From assembly GCF_028548395.1 (NCBI RefSeq), contig NZ_JAQQLA010000004.1, positions 558,001-622,000 on the forward strand: 64,000 nt of DNA. Direction: 5' to 3'. The DNA is from Vogesella indigofera. Lineage in GTDB: Bacteria > Pseudomonadota > Gammaproteobacteria > Burkholderiales > Chromobacteriaceae. The notes below the pieces were generated by a model. It made no database searches and was not told where the DNA came from. It saw only the letters and a list, made by a program, of their open reading frames with translations. Shown here one piece after another: positions 1 through 8,235 of this stretch. Numbering within the stretch: the first letter of the stretch is position 1; the number at the start of each line of letters is the position of its first letter. The position numbers were made by a program, and so were the translations under genes.

Positions 1-1
1 C

Positions 2-394
2 CGCCACCCACGCCGCAACGAGGCGATGGCGACGCTGCCGCTGCACGACGGCGAGGCGATCGGCACCTCCGGCGACTATCAGCGCTATGTGCTGCGCGAC
101 GGCCGCCGCCATTGCCACCTGATCGACCCGCGCGACGGCAACAGCGACTGCCGCTTGCAGTCGGCGACGGTGCTGATCGCGCCGGCAAGCGATGCCGGGT
201 TGCGCTCCGACGTCGCCAGCAAACCGCTGTATCTGGACGGGCCGGGGTTGGCCGCACGCCACGCGCGCTCGCTGGGCGTGGCCGGCTGGCTGCTGATCGA
301 CGGACAGGGCCGCGCGTGGCTGAACCCCGCGCTGGCCGCACGGCTGCACTGGCGCGTGGCGCCGGACAGCATTACCGAAACAGGAAACGGATGA
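2..394 (+). CDS. apbE: FAD:protein FMN transferase (ApbE), C-terminal part
   Basis: Partial gene: the frame is open to the left edge, so only about 130 C-terminal residues are present. The ApbE family moves FMN from FAD to a threonine of partner proteins such as Na+-NQR or Rnf subunits, normally on the periplasmic side. Visible family features are the Gly-Thr-Ser-Gly-Asp-Tyr stretch, the following Arg-Tyr and the H-x-I-D-P-R-x-G motif (HLIDPRDG). These lie in the usual order for the C-terminal half. The stop overlaps the start of dgkA (ATGA), implying translational coupling. The first in-window ATG (26) is internal and is not the true start. The 14-bp dispersed motif has a near-copy at 246-256. 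Confidence 0.82.
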   Translation, partial: RHPRRNEAMATLPLHDGEAIGTSGDYQRYVLRDGRRHCHLIDPRDGNSDCRLQSATVLIAPASDAGLRSDVASKPLYLDGPGLAARHARSLGVAGWLLIDGQGRAWLNPALAARLHWRVAPDSITETGNG

Positions 395-774
395 CACCGC
401 ATCAAGAAAGCCCGTTCAAGGGCAAGACCGGCCTGCGCCGCCTGCTGAACGCCTTCGGCTACTCGCTGGACGGCCTGCGCGCCGCCTTCCGCCACGAGGA
501 CGCCTTCCGCCAGCTGTCGCTGCTGGCGCTGCTGCTGGTGCCGCTGGCGCTGTTCGTGGTCGACGCCACACCGCTGGCACGCGCACTGCTGGTGGCCAGC
601 TCCATCGCCACGCTGATCATCGAGCTGCTCAATTCCGCGATCGAGGCGGCGGTGGACCACACCTCGCTGGAACGCCACCCGCTGGCCAAGCGCGCCAAGG
701 ACATGGGCAGCGCCGCGCAGCTGCTGGGCCTCGTCAACCTGCTGCTGGTCTGGGGACTGGTGCTATTTGGCTGA
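391..774 (+). CDS. dgkA: Diacylglycerol kinase DgkA
   Basis: A 127-residue integral membrane protein, close to the usual length of about 120 for bacterial DgkA. It phosphorylates diacylglycerol to phosphatidic acid, recycling the diacylglycerol left by membrane-derived glucan or LPS modification. Three hydrophobic helices are visible after a short cytoplasmic N-terminus with an Arg-Arg-Leu-Leu-Asn-Ala start. The signature I-I-E-L-L-N-S-A-I-E-x-x-x-D and the later K-D-x-G-S-A-A-Q are intact, covering the catalytic Glu and Asn region. I chose ATG 391 because it overlaps the ApbE stop and gives the family length. The TGA stop (772-774) is also the first three bases of repeat element R1. Confidence 0.92.
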   Translation: MTPHQESPFKGKTGLRRLLNAFGYSLDGLRAAFRHEDAFRQLSLLALLLVPLALFVVDATPLARALLVASSIATLIIELLNSAIEAAVDHTSLERHPLAKRAKDMGSAAQLLGLVNLLLVWGLVLFG

Positions 775-920
775 GAACCTGCTCACGATCTGCTGCGCTT
801 TGTGAAACGTTACTCGGTGAGTACGGCTTCAGCATGCGTGTTTACATCCAGCTAAACGCCGCTTCCTCAGCCATTTTCGCCTTGTCTCGCTCTAGCTCGC
901 GAGATCGTGAACGCGCCCTG
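772..920 (+). repeat. Stop-abutting palindromic element, copy R1
   Basis: About 149 bp, imperfectly palindromic, lying between the convergent dgkA and lysophospholipase genes. The left end reads TGAGAACCTGCTCACGATCT and the right end is an imperfect inverted copy (GAGATCGTGAACGCGCCCTG). The inner block CAGCCATTTTCGCCTTGTCT is shared with copies R2 and R5. The left TGA is the dgkA stop. The right end runs into the lysophospholipase gene and encodes its last residues and stop. Orientation is the same as R4 and R5. Confidence 0.75.
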
Positions 921-1830
921 AACGGCAGACGCGGTTGAGCCAGGCCAGCAGGTCGGCCTCGAACTCGGCGCGGTTGGTCTCGTGGTGCATCTCGTGGCGG
1001 GCGCCGGGATACACCGTCACCGTCACGTCGTGCAGCCCGGCCTTGCGGTAGCGTCGCGCCAGCTGGCCGAGGCCGAACTTGCCGAGGCTGACCGGATCGC
1101 GGCTGCCGGCCTGCAGCCACACCGGGCAATCGTGCAGGCCGCGCGCGGCGGCCTCGCCCCGCTCCAGCGCGATGATGCCGCCGAACAGGTCTATCCACAG
1201 CTGCGGCGTCGGAAACTGGCCGCACAGCGGATCGGCGAGATAGGCGTCCACCTGCGCCACATCGCGCGACAGCCAGTCCAGCGTGGTGCGCGTCGGCATG
1301 AAACCGAGATTGAAGCTGCCGAACACCAGCGCCGTCATCAGCCGGCTGGGACTGGTGGCGCCGCCCAGCCTTGCGGCCAACCTTGCCACGCCGCGCATCA
1401 GCCGGGCCAGCACCCGCTGACGATAGCCGGTGGCGGACAGCACCATGCCGGACAGGCGCTGGCCGTAGCGCAGGAAAAAGGCGCGCGCCACGAAGCTGCC
1501 CATGCTGTGGCCGTACAGCACCAGCGGTGTCTGCGGATGCGCCGCCGCGGCGTGATCGACCACCTCGCGCAGGTCGTCGACCACCAGCGACCAGCCGTCG
1601 TGCGCGGCGAACCAGCCCGGCAGCGGCGCCTCGCGGCCGTGGCCACGGTGGTTGTGGGCGTAGACCCAGTAACCGGCGGCCGCCAGCCGCCCGGCCAGCA
1701 CGTCGTAGCGTTCGGCGTGCTCGCTCATGCCGTGGGCAATCACCAGCACGCCGCGCGGCGCCTGCTGCGTCGGCCATGACACACCGTGGATCACGTGGCC
1801 ATCGCTGGCCGTCAGCTGGAAAGGCTTCAT
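892..1830 (-). CDS. Alpha/beta hydrolase, lysophospholipase / monoacylglycerol lipase-like
   Basis: A 312-residue cytoplasmic serine hydrolase of the PldB / monoglyceride lipase group, likely releasing fatty acids from lysophospholipids or monoglycerides; the substrate is inferred. The nucleophile elbow G-H-S-M-G is at about residues 107-111 (Ser109), an oxyanion-side H-G motif is near residue 33, and the catalytic His is in RHEMHHE near residue 279. ATG 1830 has a good Shine-Dalgarno (AGGGGGT). The last residues (SGRVHDLAS) and the TAG stop are encoded by the end of repeat element R1, so the original C-terminus has probably been replaced. A perfect copy of the 14-bp motif is in the gene at 1371-1384. 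Confidence 0.82.
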   Translation of the reverse strand: MKPFQLTASDGHVIHGVSWPTQQAPRGVLVIAHGMSEHAERYDVLAGRLAAAGYWVYAHNHRGHGREAPLPGWFAAHDGWSLVVDDLREVVDHAAAAHPQTPLVLYGHSMGSFVARAFFLRYGQRLSGMVLSATGYRQRVLARLMRGVARLAARLGGATSPSRLMTALVFGSFNLGFMPTRTTLDWLSRDVAQVDAYLADPLCGQFPTPQLWIDLFGGIIALERGEAAARGLHDCPVWLQAGSRDPVSLGKFGLGQLARRYRKAGLHDVTVTVYPGARHEMHHETNRAEFEADLLAWLNRVCRSGRVHDLAS

Positions 1831-1851
1831 CGCACCCCCTGCAAGACAGGA

Positions 1852-2154
1852 TCAGAACTTGTCGGCACGCAGCACACCGACATCGGACACGTAGAGGATC
1901 AGGCCGTAGTGCGGCAGATAGGCCTGCTGGCAGTGCGCGGCGATCGCCTCCGCCACCGCCGCATCGCACACCACGTCGACGCGGATATTGCCCTCGAACG
2001 ACCAACCGCCGCCCTGCACGCCGTGGCTACCGCCACCACGGGCATCGCTGACGGTATAGCCGTGGGCACCGAGCTGCTGCAGCACTTTCACCAGCGGCGC
2101 TTCCAGCACCGCTTCGGTGACGATGGTCAACAGTTTCTTGGCATGAAAGGTCAT
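1852..2154 (-). CDS. P-II-like regulatory protein of the SbtB type
   Basis: A 100-residue P-II-fold protein directly downstream of the bicarbonate permease gene, hence SbtB-like. SbtB proteins bind adenine nucleotides (including cyclic AMP) and bind and modulate SbtA. The sequence keeps the ferredoxin-like core, with a Gly-rich loop (DARGGGSHGVQGGGW) where P-II proteins carry the T-loop. It ends without the C-terminal Cys-containing R-loop of cyanobacterial SbtB, so redox sensing of that kind is not expected. ATG 2154 is chosen over 2172 because it has GAGGAG at the right distance; 10 bases separate it from the sbtA stop. The assignment rests mainly on context and fold-like features. Confidence 0.72.
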   Translation of the reverse strand: MTFHAKKLLTIVTEAVLEAPLVKVLQQLGAHGYTVSDARGGGSHGVQGGGWSFEGNIRVDVVCDAAVAEAIAAHCQQAYLPHYGLILYVSDVGVLRADKF

Positions 2155-2164
2155 CGCACGCTCC

Positions 2165-3097
2165 TCAGGCATACAGCCATTGTGTCAGCATCCAGTACAA
2201 AGGGATACCGAACAGCAGGTTGAACGGAAAGGTCACCCCCAGGCTGGCCGCCAGCGACAGCGCCGGATTGGCCTCGGGCACCGCAATACGCATCGCGGCC
2301 GGGGCGGCGATGTAGGAAGACGAGGCGCACAGGGTCGCCAGCAGCAAGGCTCCACCCGCCGACAGTCCCATCGCGTAGGCGCTGCCAAGCCCGATGCAGG
2401 CAAAGCCGAGCGGCACCAGCAGCCCGAACAGCACCACGAAGCCACCCTGGCGCCGCAAGCCGCCGAGCTTGGCCGCCGTCAGCAGCCCCATCTCCAGCAG
2501 GAACAGCGACAGCACCGGCTTGAACAGGTCGACGTACAGCGGCGACAGGCTGCCGATGCCCGTCGGCCCGGCCAGCCAGCCTATCACCAGCCCACCGAGC
2601 AACAGCACCATGCTCTTGCCGAGGAACACCTCGTGCGCCAGCTGCCCCCAGCGCAGCTGCTGCCCGTCGCCCAGCCGCGCCAGCAACACCCCGACCACCA
2701 GCGCCGGCATCTCCATCACCGCCAGGTACAGTGTCAGCTGCGGCTCGGCCTCGATGCCCTGCCGCGCGAGGAAGCTGGCGGCGACCGCGAAGGTCACCAC
2801 GCTGACCGAACCGTAATGGGCAGCGGTGGCCGCCGCATCGGCACGGTTCAGGCGCCAGCGCAGGATGCCGAAGGCGAGCAGCGTCAGCAGCGTGCCCAGC
2901 AGGATCACCAGCAACACCTGCAGCAATACCTGTGGGCTGCCGGTTTTCGCCAGCGCCACACCGCCCTTCAGGCCGATGGCCAGCAGCAGGAACACCGACA
3001 GCGTCTCGTACAGCGCCGGCGGCAGCTTCAGTTCGGAACGCGCCAGGGCCGCGAACAGCCCCAACAGGAAAAACAGTACAACCGGATCCAGTGTCAT
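2165..3097 (-). CDS. sbtA: Sodium-dependent bicarbonate transporter SbtA family permease
   Basis: A 310-residue inner-membrane protein with about ten hydrophobic helices, of the SbtA / DUF897 family (Na+-driven bicarbonate uptake in cyanobacteria; role in heterotrophs less clear). The N-terminal segment with P-P-A-L-Y-E-T-L-S-V-F-L-L-L-A-I-G-L-K-G-G is typical. ATG 3097 was chosen because AAGGAG sits just upstream and the translation begins with the hydrophobic first helix; the longer frame to 3163 has no such support. It forms a two-gene operon with the sbtB-like gene. In this setting it probably supplies bicarbonate for carboxylases such as those of purine, pyrimidine or fatty-acid synthesis (inference). 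Confidence 0.85.
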   Translation of the reverse strand: MTLDPVVLFFLLGLFAALARSELKLPPALYETLSVFLLLAIGLKGGVALAKTGSPQVLLQVLLVILLGTLLTLLAFGILRWRLNRADAAATAAHYGSVSVVTFAVAASFLARQGIEAEPQLTLYLAVMEMPALVVGVLLARLGDGQQLRWGQLAHEVFLGKSMVLLLGGLVIGWLAGPTGIGSLSPLYVDLFKPVLSLFLLEMGLLTAAKLGGLRRQGGFVVLFGLLVPLGFACIGLGSAYAMGLSAGGALLLATLCASSSYIAAPAAMRIAVPEANPALSLAASLGVTFPFNLLFGIPLYWMLTQWLYA

Positions 3098-3188
3098 CTC
3101 ACTCCTTTCATTGGCTCGTGATCCTGCCGTCCGGCTGACGGCGGCGTCAGCTGGACAAGGCAAAGAAAGGGAAGTTTCGTGCCGGCGC

Positions 3189-3770
3189 TCAGGCCTGCAG
3201 CGGGGTGTGGTCGTAGTTGCGGTTGATCAGCGCGGTCAGCACGTGGTCGCGCCAGGCACCGTTGAGGAATAGGTAGTCGCGGGCGTGGCCCTCGATCTGG
3301 AAGCCCAGCCGCTTCAGCAGCGCGGCGCTGCGCTCGTTTTCCGGCTGGTAGTTGGCCTGCACCCGGTGCAGCTTCAGCGTGCCGAAGGCAAAGGCGATCA
3401 CCGCCTCCACCGCCTCGCGCATCAGGCCCTGGCCCTGGTGCGCGTGATCGATGTTGTAGCCCAGATGGCAGCCCTGGAACACGCCGCGGCTGATATTGGA
3501 CAGGCTGACGGTGCCGATCACGCGGCCGGCTTCCTTCTCCGGCATCACCAGGAACAGCGCGCCGCGGCTTTCCTTCCAGTCCATCTCGCGCTGGCGCATG
3601 CGCATCGCCCAGAACAGCTCGGTGTAGAACATCCCGCCCGGGGTCGGGTCCCATGGCGCGAAATGCTCGCGGTTGCGCACCTGGTAATCCAGCATGGCAC
3701 GCGCCCACGCACTTTCCGCCGGCAACAGGTGCAGACGTGCGGTGCTGAGCGATGGCTGGGTGGTTGGCAT
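3189..3770 (-). CDS. GNAT N-acetyltransferase, RimJ/RimL type
   Basis: A 193-residue GNAT-fold acetyltransferase resembling RimJ, which acetylates the N-terminal residue of ribosomal protein S5. The acetyl-CoA binding region is visible as HQGQGLMREAVEAVIAFAF (Q/R-x-x-G-x-G/A type) in the middle, followed by LHRVQANYQPENERSAALLKRLGF, the conserved B motif. It opens with the RLHLLPA strand seen in RimJ/RimL. ATG 3770 is preferred over 3806 for its upstream GGAG and for matching the family start. The exact substrate cannot be told from sequence. It is transcribed toward sbtA but separated from it by 91 bp. Confidence 0.8.
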   Translation of the reverse strand: MPTTQPSLSTARLHLLPAESAWARAMLDYQVRNREHFAPWDPTPGGMFYTELFWAMRMRQREMDWKESRGALFLVMPEKEAGRVIGTVSLSNISRGVFQGCHLGYNIDHAHQGQGLMREAVEAVIAFAFGTLKLHRVQANYQPENERSAALLKRLGFQIEGHARDYLFLNGAWRDHVLTALINRNYDHTPLQA

Positions 3771-3887
3771 GTCAGTACTCCGGAAAACGCAAGGAATGGG
3801 GAACAAGGTTGGCCGCAGGCCGCCGAAAGTGCGTCAGTATGCCATTGCCGGCGCCACCCCGCATCCGTGGCGCAAGCGGCATAGGCA

Positions 3888-3917
3888 AACGCCCGTACCG
3901 GGGGGGGTACGGGCGTT
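3888..3917 (-). terminator. Hairpin with an eight-G run, downstream of purC
   Basis: A perfect 12-bp stem AACGCCCGTACC / GGTACGGGCGTT encloses a loop made only of G; the uninterrupted G run is 8 bases (3900-3907). It lies about 30 bases beyond the purC stop, so it is probably the terminator of the purEKC operon, although the following T tract is short. Confidence 0.5.
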
Positions 3918-3943
3918 CGGCGGCAAGCGGCGGTATGCCAGCC

Positions 3944-4807
3944 TTAGCCGGTCAGTTTTTCCAGCGCTTCGCGGTACTTGGCGGCGGTCTTCTCGCGCAC
4001 GTCCAGCGGTACCGCCGGTGCCGGCGCCTGCTTGTTCCAGCCGGAGGCTTCCAGCCAGTCGCGCACGAACTGCTTGTCGAACGACGGCGGATTGGTGCCT
4101 TCGGCGTAGCTGTCGGCCGGCCAGAAGCGGCTGGAGTCCGGCGTCAGCGCCTCGTCCATCAGCGTCAGGGTGCCGTCTTCGTCGAGGCCGAACTCGAACT
4201 TGGTGTCGCAGATGATGATGCCGCGCTTGGCCGCGAATTCGGACGCGGTCTGGTACAGCAGGATGGCGGTGTCGCGCACCTTGGCTGCCAGCTCGGCGCC
4301 GACGATGGCCTCGCACTGCGCGAAGGTGATGTTCTCGTCGTGATCGCCCACCGCCGCCTTGGTCGACGGCGTGAAGATCGGCTGTGGCAGCTTGCTGGAT
4401 TCCTTCAGCCCGGCCGGCAGCGCGATGCCACACACGGTGCCGGACTTCTGGTATTCCTTCCAGCCGGAGCCAGCCAGATAGCCGCGCACCACCGCCTCGA
4501 TCATCACCGGCTTCAGGCGCTTGGCCACCACGCCGCGGCCGGCCACCAGCGGCAGGTCTGCCGCCGACACCACGTCTTCCGGCTTGTCGCCGGTCAGGTG
4601 GTTGGGCACCACGTCCTTCAGCGTCTCGAACCAGAAGTTGGAGATCGCGGTCAGGATCTGGCCCTTGCCCGGAATCGGGTCGTCCAGGATCACGTCGAAC
4701 GCCGACAGGCGGTCGGAGGCGATCATCAGCATGCGCTTGTCGTCGATCTCGTACAGATCGCGCACCTTGCCGGAATAGATTTTCTTCAGGCTGGTCAGTT
4801 GGGTCAT
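3944..4807 (-). CDS. purC: Phosphoribosylaminoimidazole-succinocarboxamide synthase PurC
   Basis: 287 residues, the longer bacterial/yeast-type SAICAR synthase. It joins aspartate to CAIR with ATP in step 8 of IMP synthesis. The family start [13 protein letters not shown] (ATP-binding loop) is at residues 6-18. Other hallmarks are [35 protein letters not shown] and the late [15 protein letters not shown] and [12 protein letters not shown] motifs. ATG 4807 has AAGGAAG upstream. It is the last gene of a purE-purK-purC cluster, 53 bp after purK. Confidence 0.96.
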   Translation of the reverse strand: MTQLTSLKKIYSGKVRDLYEIDDKRMLMIASDRLSAFDVILDDPIPGKGQILTAISNFWFETLKDVVPNHLTGDKPEDVVSAADLPLVAGRGVVAKRLKPVMIEAVVRGYLAGSGWKEYQKSGTVCGIALPAGLKESSKLPQPIFTPSTKAAVGDHDENITFAQCEAIVGAELAAKVRDTAILLYQTASEFAAKRGIIICDTKFEFGLDEDGTLTLMDEALTPDSSRFWPADSYAEGTNPPSFDKQFVRDWLEASGWNKQAPAPAVPLDVREKTAAKYREALEKLTG

Positions 4808-4860
4808 GAAACTTCCTTCACAAAGCAAACGGCGACGCCTTGTGGGCGTCGCCTGGATTC

Positions 4861-5991
4861 TTACAACGTATCCTTCAGCGCGCGCGCCTGGTCCAGCGCG
4901 TCGTCGACGTTGGCCGCGAGCACGGTGAAGTGCCCCATCTTGCGACCGGCACGCGCCTCTTTCTTGCCGTACAGGTGCAGGTGGGCGTTCGGTGCCTCCA
5001 TCAGCACGTCCCACAGCGGCTCGCCGCCGTCCTCGCGCCACACGTCGCCCAGCAGGTTGACCATCACCACCGGCGACAGCAACTCGGTACGGCCAGGCAA
5101 CAGGCCGCACATGGCGCGCACCTGCTGCTGGTACTGGTCGGTGACGCAAGCGTCGATGGTGTAGTGGCCGGAGTTGTGCGGCCGCGGCGCGATCTCGTTG
5201 ACCACCAGGCTGTCGTCGGCGAGCACGAAGAACTCCACCGCCAGCACGCCGACGTAGTCCAGCGCTTCGGCCAGCTTCACCGCGTAATCCTGAGCCTGTG
5301 CGGCCAGGGTCGGGCTGATGCGCGCCGGCACGATCGATTCGTCGAGAATGCCGTTCTTGTGGATGTTCTCCGACACCGGGAACACCGCCACCTGGGCGCT
5401 GCTGGTGCGGGTGACGATGGCGGACACTTCCAGCTTCAGGTCCAGCATCTTTTCCAGCACGCAGGCCTGGCCGCCGAGGTCGGCGTAGGCGGCGCGGGCT
5501 TCGTCGGCGGTCTTGACCCGCACCTGGCCCTTGCCGTCGTAACCGAGACGCGCGGTCTTGAGGATGCCCGGCAGGTAGGGCGCCAGCTCGACCTGGATGT
5601 CGGCGACGCTTTCGATGGCCAGATACGGTGCGGTCGGCAGGCCGGCCTTGTTGATCCAGCTCTTCTCGGCGATGCGGTCCTGGGCGATGGCCACGCAGTC
5701 GCCGGACGGCGACACGCGCGTGGTTTTCGCCAGCGCGCGCATGGCGTCGGCGTTGACGTTCTCGAATTCGGTGGTCACCGCGACACAGCTTGCGGCCAAC
5801 GTTTGCAGCGCGGCGGCGTCATTGAACGGCGCGCACAGGTGCACGTCGGCAAAGTCGGCGGCCGGCGCGTTGGCGTCCGGGTCCAGCACGGTGACGCGGT
5901 AGCCCATGCGCTTGGCGGCGGAGACGAACATGCGGCCGAGCTGGCCGCCGCCGAGTATGCCCAGCATCGCCGGGGGCAGGATGGCCGCCAT
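4861..5991 (-). CDS. purK: N5-carboxyaminoimidazole ribonucleotide synthase PurK
   Basis: 376 residues, ATP-grasp fold. It carboxylates aminoimidazole ribonucleotide with bicarbonate and ATP, and PurE then rearranges the product. Visible features are the N-terminal [11 protein letters not shown] nucleotide-fold loop, VTTEFENV, the DRIAEK and [15 protein letters not shown]-grasp stretches, and [18 protein letters not shown] near the C-terminus. It starts one base after the purE stop, so the two are tightly coupled. Its bicarbonate use is one possible link to the sbtA gene nearby (inference). A near-copy of the 14-bp motif is at 5790-5803. Confidence 0.96.
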   Translation of the reverse strand: MAAILPPAMLGILGGGQLGRMFVSAAKRMGYRVTVLDPDANAPAADFADVHLCAPFNDAAALQTLAASCVAVTTEFENVNADAMRALAKTTRVSPSGDCVAIAQDRIAEKSWINKAGLPTAPYLAIESVADIQVELAPYLPGILKTARLGYDGKGQVRVKTADEARAAYADLGGQACVLEKMLDLKLEVSAIVTRTSSAQVAVFPVSENIHKNGILDESIVPARISPTLAAQAQDYAVKLAEALDYVGVLAVEFFVLADDSLVVNEIAPRPHNSGHYTIDACVTDQYQQQVRAMCGLLPGRTELLSPVVMVNLLGDVWREDGGEPLWDVLMEAPNAHLHLYGKKEARAGRKMGHFTVLAANVDDALDQARALKDTL

Positions 5992-5992
5992 G

Positions 5993-6481
5993 TCAGTCCA
6001 CCTCCGGCAGGCTCATCGCCAGCACGGTCTGTTCCTGCTGCTTGCGGAAGGCCTTCAGCTTGGCGGCCAGTTCCGGCTGCGCATTGCCCAGCATCGCCAC
6101 CGCGAACAGCGCGGCATTGGCGGCACCGGCTTCACCGATGGCGAAGGTGGCCACCGGAATGCCCTTCGGCATCTGCACGATGGACAGCAGCGAGTCTTCG
6201 CCGCGCAGGTATTTGGACGGCACCGGTACACCCAGCACCGGAACGTGGGTCTTGGCGGCCAGCATGCCCGGCAGGTGCGCGGCACCGCCGGCGCCGGCGA
6301 TGATGGCCTTCAGGCCACGCGCTTCGGCTTCTTCGGCGTACTGGAACAGCAGGTCGGGAGTGCGGTGCGCGGAGACGACGCGGGTTTCGAACGCGACACC
6401 GAAGTCCTTCAGCACGCGCGCGGCGTTCTGCATGACTTCCCAGTCGCTGTTGCTACCCATCACGATGCCAACTTCGATCAT
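5993..6481 (-). CDS. purE: N5-carboxyaminoimidazole ribonucleotide mutase PurE
   Basis: 162 residues, standard class I PurE length. It converts N5-CAIR to CAIR in purine synthesis. The sequence starts [11 protein letters not shown] (phosphate-binding loop) and carries VVSAHRTPD with the catalytic His, [11 protein letters not shown] and the [20 protein letters not shown] core. ATG 6481 gives the usual start; an in-frame ATG five codons upstream (6496) is an alternative, and neither has a strong Shine-Dalgarno. It is first in the purE-purK-purC operon. Confidence 0.95.
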   Translation of the reverse strand: MIEVGIVMGSNSDWEVMQNAARVLKDFGVAFETRVVSAHRTPDLLFQYAEEAEARGLKAIIAGAGGAAHLPGMLAAKTHVPVLGVPVPSKYLRGEDSLLSIVQMPKGIPVATFAIGEAGAANAALFAVAMLGNAQPELAAKLKAFRKQQEQTVLAMSLPEVD

Positions 6482-6788
6482 GGAGGCGGGTTCCATCAAG
6501 GAGGGGAAAAACGCGATTTTACCTGATTCGGCAAGGGCTTGCCGAGCTGACTTGCAGAGCGCACCAGCGCCGGCGCCACAAAAAAAGCGGCCAATGGCCG
6601 CTTTTGACGTTTTCGGCGCGCCGACAGGCCGCCGCGTTAGAACGTGTTCACGATCTCGCGCGCTCACGCGAGACAAGGCGAAAACGGCTGAGGAAGCGGA
6701 GTTGATCCAGAGACCAAGCATGCCGAAGTCGTTTTTAACGTCGTATCGCCCCATTAGAGACCAGTCGCAGCAGATCGTGAACAGGTTC
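6482..6788. other. Intergenic region between cpoB and purE
   Basis: This 307-bp gap holds the purE leader (6482-6580), a strong intrinsic terminator for the tol-pal-cpoB operon (6581-6606) and repeat element R2 (6638-6791). I find no credible gene. An open frame extends upstream from purE through R2, but its start is unsupported and it runs through the terminator. Confidence 0.8.
6581..6606 (-). terminator. Intrinsic terminator of the tol-pal-cpoB operon
   Basis: Read on the minus strand, AAAAGCGGCCA and TGGCCGCTTTT form a perfect 11-bp stem followed by a run of seven T. It lies beyond repeat element R2 and is symmetrical enough to work in both directions. Confidence 0.85.
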
Positions 6789-6791
6789 CTA
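6638..6791 (-). repeat. Stop-abutting palindromic element, copy R2
   Basis: About 154 bp, inverted relative to R1, R4 and R5. The ends are TAGAACGTGTTCACGATCT and, inverted, TAGGAACCTGTTCACGATCT. The internal block AAGGCGAAAACGGCTGAGG is the complement of the conserved block in R1 and R5. The inverted right end supplies the TAG stop of cpoB (6789-6791). R2 and R5 are the closest pair by eye. Confidence 0.8.
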
Positions 6792-7544
6792 CAGTTTTGC
6801 CAGCCGCTCGCGCGCCTTCGTCGCCGCCGCACTGTTCGGGTACAGCTTGATCAGCTTGCGCAGGGTGACCTTGGCCTGGTCCTTCTGCTGCAGCTCGATC
6901 TGGTTTTCCGCCATCAGCCGCAGCGCCTCCGGCGCCCGCACGTGCGCCGGATACTGCTCGGCAAAGCGGCGGTGGATGTCGATGGCGGCGTCGTACTGCT
7001 TCAGGTAGGTGTGCGCCACGCCCAGCCAGTAGCTGGCTTCCTGCGCCTCGCTGTTGGCCGGAAACTTGTCCATCACCGCCTTCAGCTCCGGCACCGCGCG
7101 GGCAAACTCGCGGTTACGCAGCGTCGCCAGCGCCTTGTTCAGCGCGTCCTGCGCCGGGCTGACCAGTGGCGCCGCCGGGGCCGCGGCAGTCTCCGCCTCG
7201 CCGCTCGCCGCCGGGCTGCTGGCAGATTGTTCCAGCTTGCCCAAGCGCAGGTCGAGGTCGGCGTACAGGTCGTTCTGCCGTTTCAGCGTTTCGCCCTGCT
7301 GGTGCTGCAGCATCTCGTTCTGGCCGCGCAGTGCCGCCATTTCGCTGCGCAGGGAGGCCACTTCCTTGACCAGATCCAGCAGCCGCTCGTTGGACAGCCG
7401 CGACTCGACCTCGGTCAGCCGCGCGCTGGTCTGCTGCTTGGCTGCGTCCAGTTCGCGGCGGGTCTGTTCGATATCGCTGGTGGTGGCACAGGCGCCCAGC
7501 AGCAGGCTGAGGGCGGCGACGGGCAACAGGCGGGGCAAGCTCAT
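6789..7544 (-). CDS. cpoB: Cell division coordinator CpoB (YbgF), lipoprotein-like
   Basis: 251 residues. CpoB works in the periplasm and links Tol-Pal to peptidoglycan synthesis at the septum. The N-terminus is a signal peptide ending in L-L-G-A-C, with Cys19 as a candidate lipid attachment site. Next comes a coiled coil (about residues 25-90, many heptad Leu and repeated Glu/Gln), an Ala/Pro linker, then three TPR-like repeats (about 125-251, including [17 protein letters not shown] and [21 protein letters not shown]). ATG 7544 opens exactly at the signal peptide. The TAG stop is the inverted end of repeat R2. It is last in tolR-tolA-tolB-pal-cpoB. Confidence 0.88.
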   Translation of the reverse strand: MSLPRLLPVAALSLLLGACATTSDIEQTRRELDAAKQQTSARLTEVESRLSNERLLDLVKEVASLRSEMAALRGQNEMLQHQQGETLKRQNDLYADLDLRLGKLEQSASSPAASGEAETAAAPAAPLVSPAQDALNKALATLRNREFARAVPELKAVMDKFPANSEAQEASYWLGVAHTYLKQYDAAIDIHRRFAEQYPAHVRAPEALRLMAENQIELQQKDQAKVTLRKLIKLYPNSAAATKARERLAKL

Positions 7545-7605
7545 GGTGGCATCCTGAAAAACAGCGCGGGACGGCGTGTCGCCATCCCGCAACCGGGTCA
7601 ACACA

Positions 7606-8169
7606 TTACTGCGGGTAGACGAAGTCGGCGCGGCGGTTTTCGGCGTTGGCCGCTTCGCTGTCACCCTCGGCACGCGGTTTTTCCTTGCCGAAGCTGACCG
7701 CCTCGATCTGCGCCGGCTTCACGCCCAGCACTTCCAGCGACTGCTTCACGCTTTCGGCACGGCGCTGGCCCAGCGCCAGGTTGTACTCGCGGCTGCCGCG
7801 GGAGTCGGTATTGCCCTGCACCAGCACCTTGCTGCTGAAGCGGTTGAGGAAGGCGGCATTGCCTTCCACCACGCCGCGCTGGTCATCCTTCACCACCGAC
7901 TGGTCGAAGTCGAAGTACACGCTGTGGCCGTTGAGCAGCGCCTGCGCGCTGCGCTGGTCCGGCGCCGCCTTCACCGCCGCCGCCAGTTGCGCGGCACTGA
8001 CCTTGCCGCCCTGCAGCACCGGCTCGCTGCCGGTGACATCGACGGTGGCCACGCTAGGCGCGCTCGGCACGGTGGTGGCCGGCGGATTGCTGACGACCGG
8101 CGCCGGGGTGCTGGCACACGCGGCCAGCAGCGCCGCCGCGATGGCGACGATAAACGGTGATTTCTTCAT
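7606..8169 (-). CDS. pal: Peptidoglycan-associated lipoprotein Pal
   Basis: 187 residues. An outer-membrane lipoprotein that binds peptidoglycan and TolB. The signal peptide ends L-L-A-A-C (Cys18). After a Pro/Ala-rich linker comes the OmpA-like domain (about 85-187) with VYFDFDQSVV, VLVQGNTDSRGSREYNLALGQRRAESVKQ and GKEKPRAEGDSEAANAENRRADFVY. The Asp and Arg that grip diaminopimelate (the D-S-R-G region and N-R-R-A-D) are present. ATG 8169 has AGGAGAG. A core copy of the dispersed motif is at 7645-7653. Confidence 0.94.
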   Translation of the reverse strand: MKKSPFIVAIAAALLAACASTPAPVVSNPPATTVPSAPSVATVDVTGSEPVLQGGKVSAAQLAAAVKAAPDQRSAQALLNGHSVYFDFDQSVVKDDQRGVVEGNAAFLNRFSSKVLVQGNTDSRGSREYNLALGQRRAESVKQSLEVLGVKPAQIEAVSFGKEKPRAEGDSEAANAENRRADFVYPQ

Positions 8170-8235
8170 TCGGCTCTCCTGCATCGGATGGGATGGATTA
8201 ACTGGCAACATGATGCGCGTACCGCCGGCACCGCA

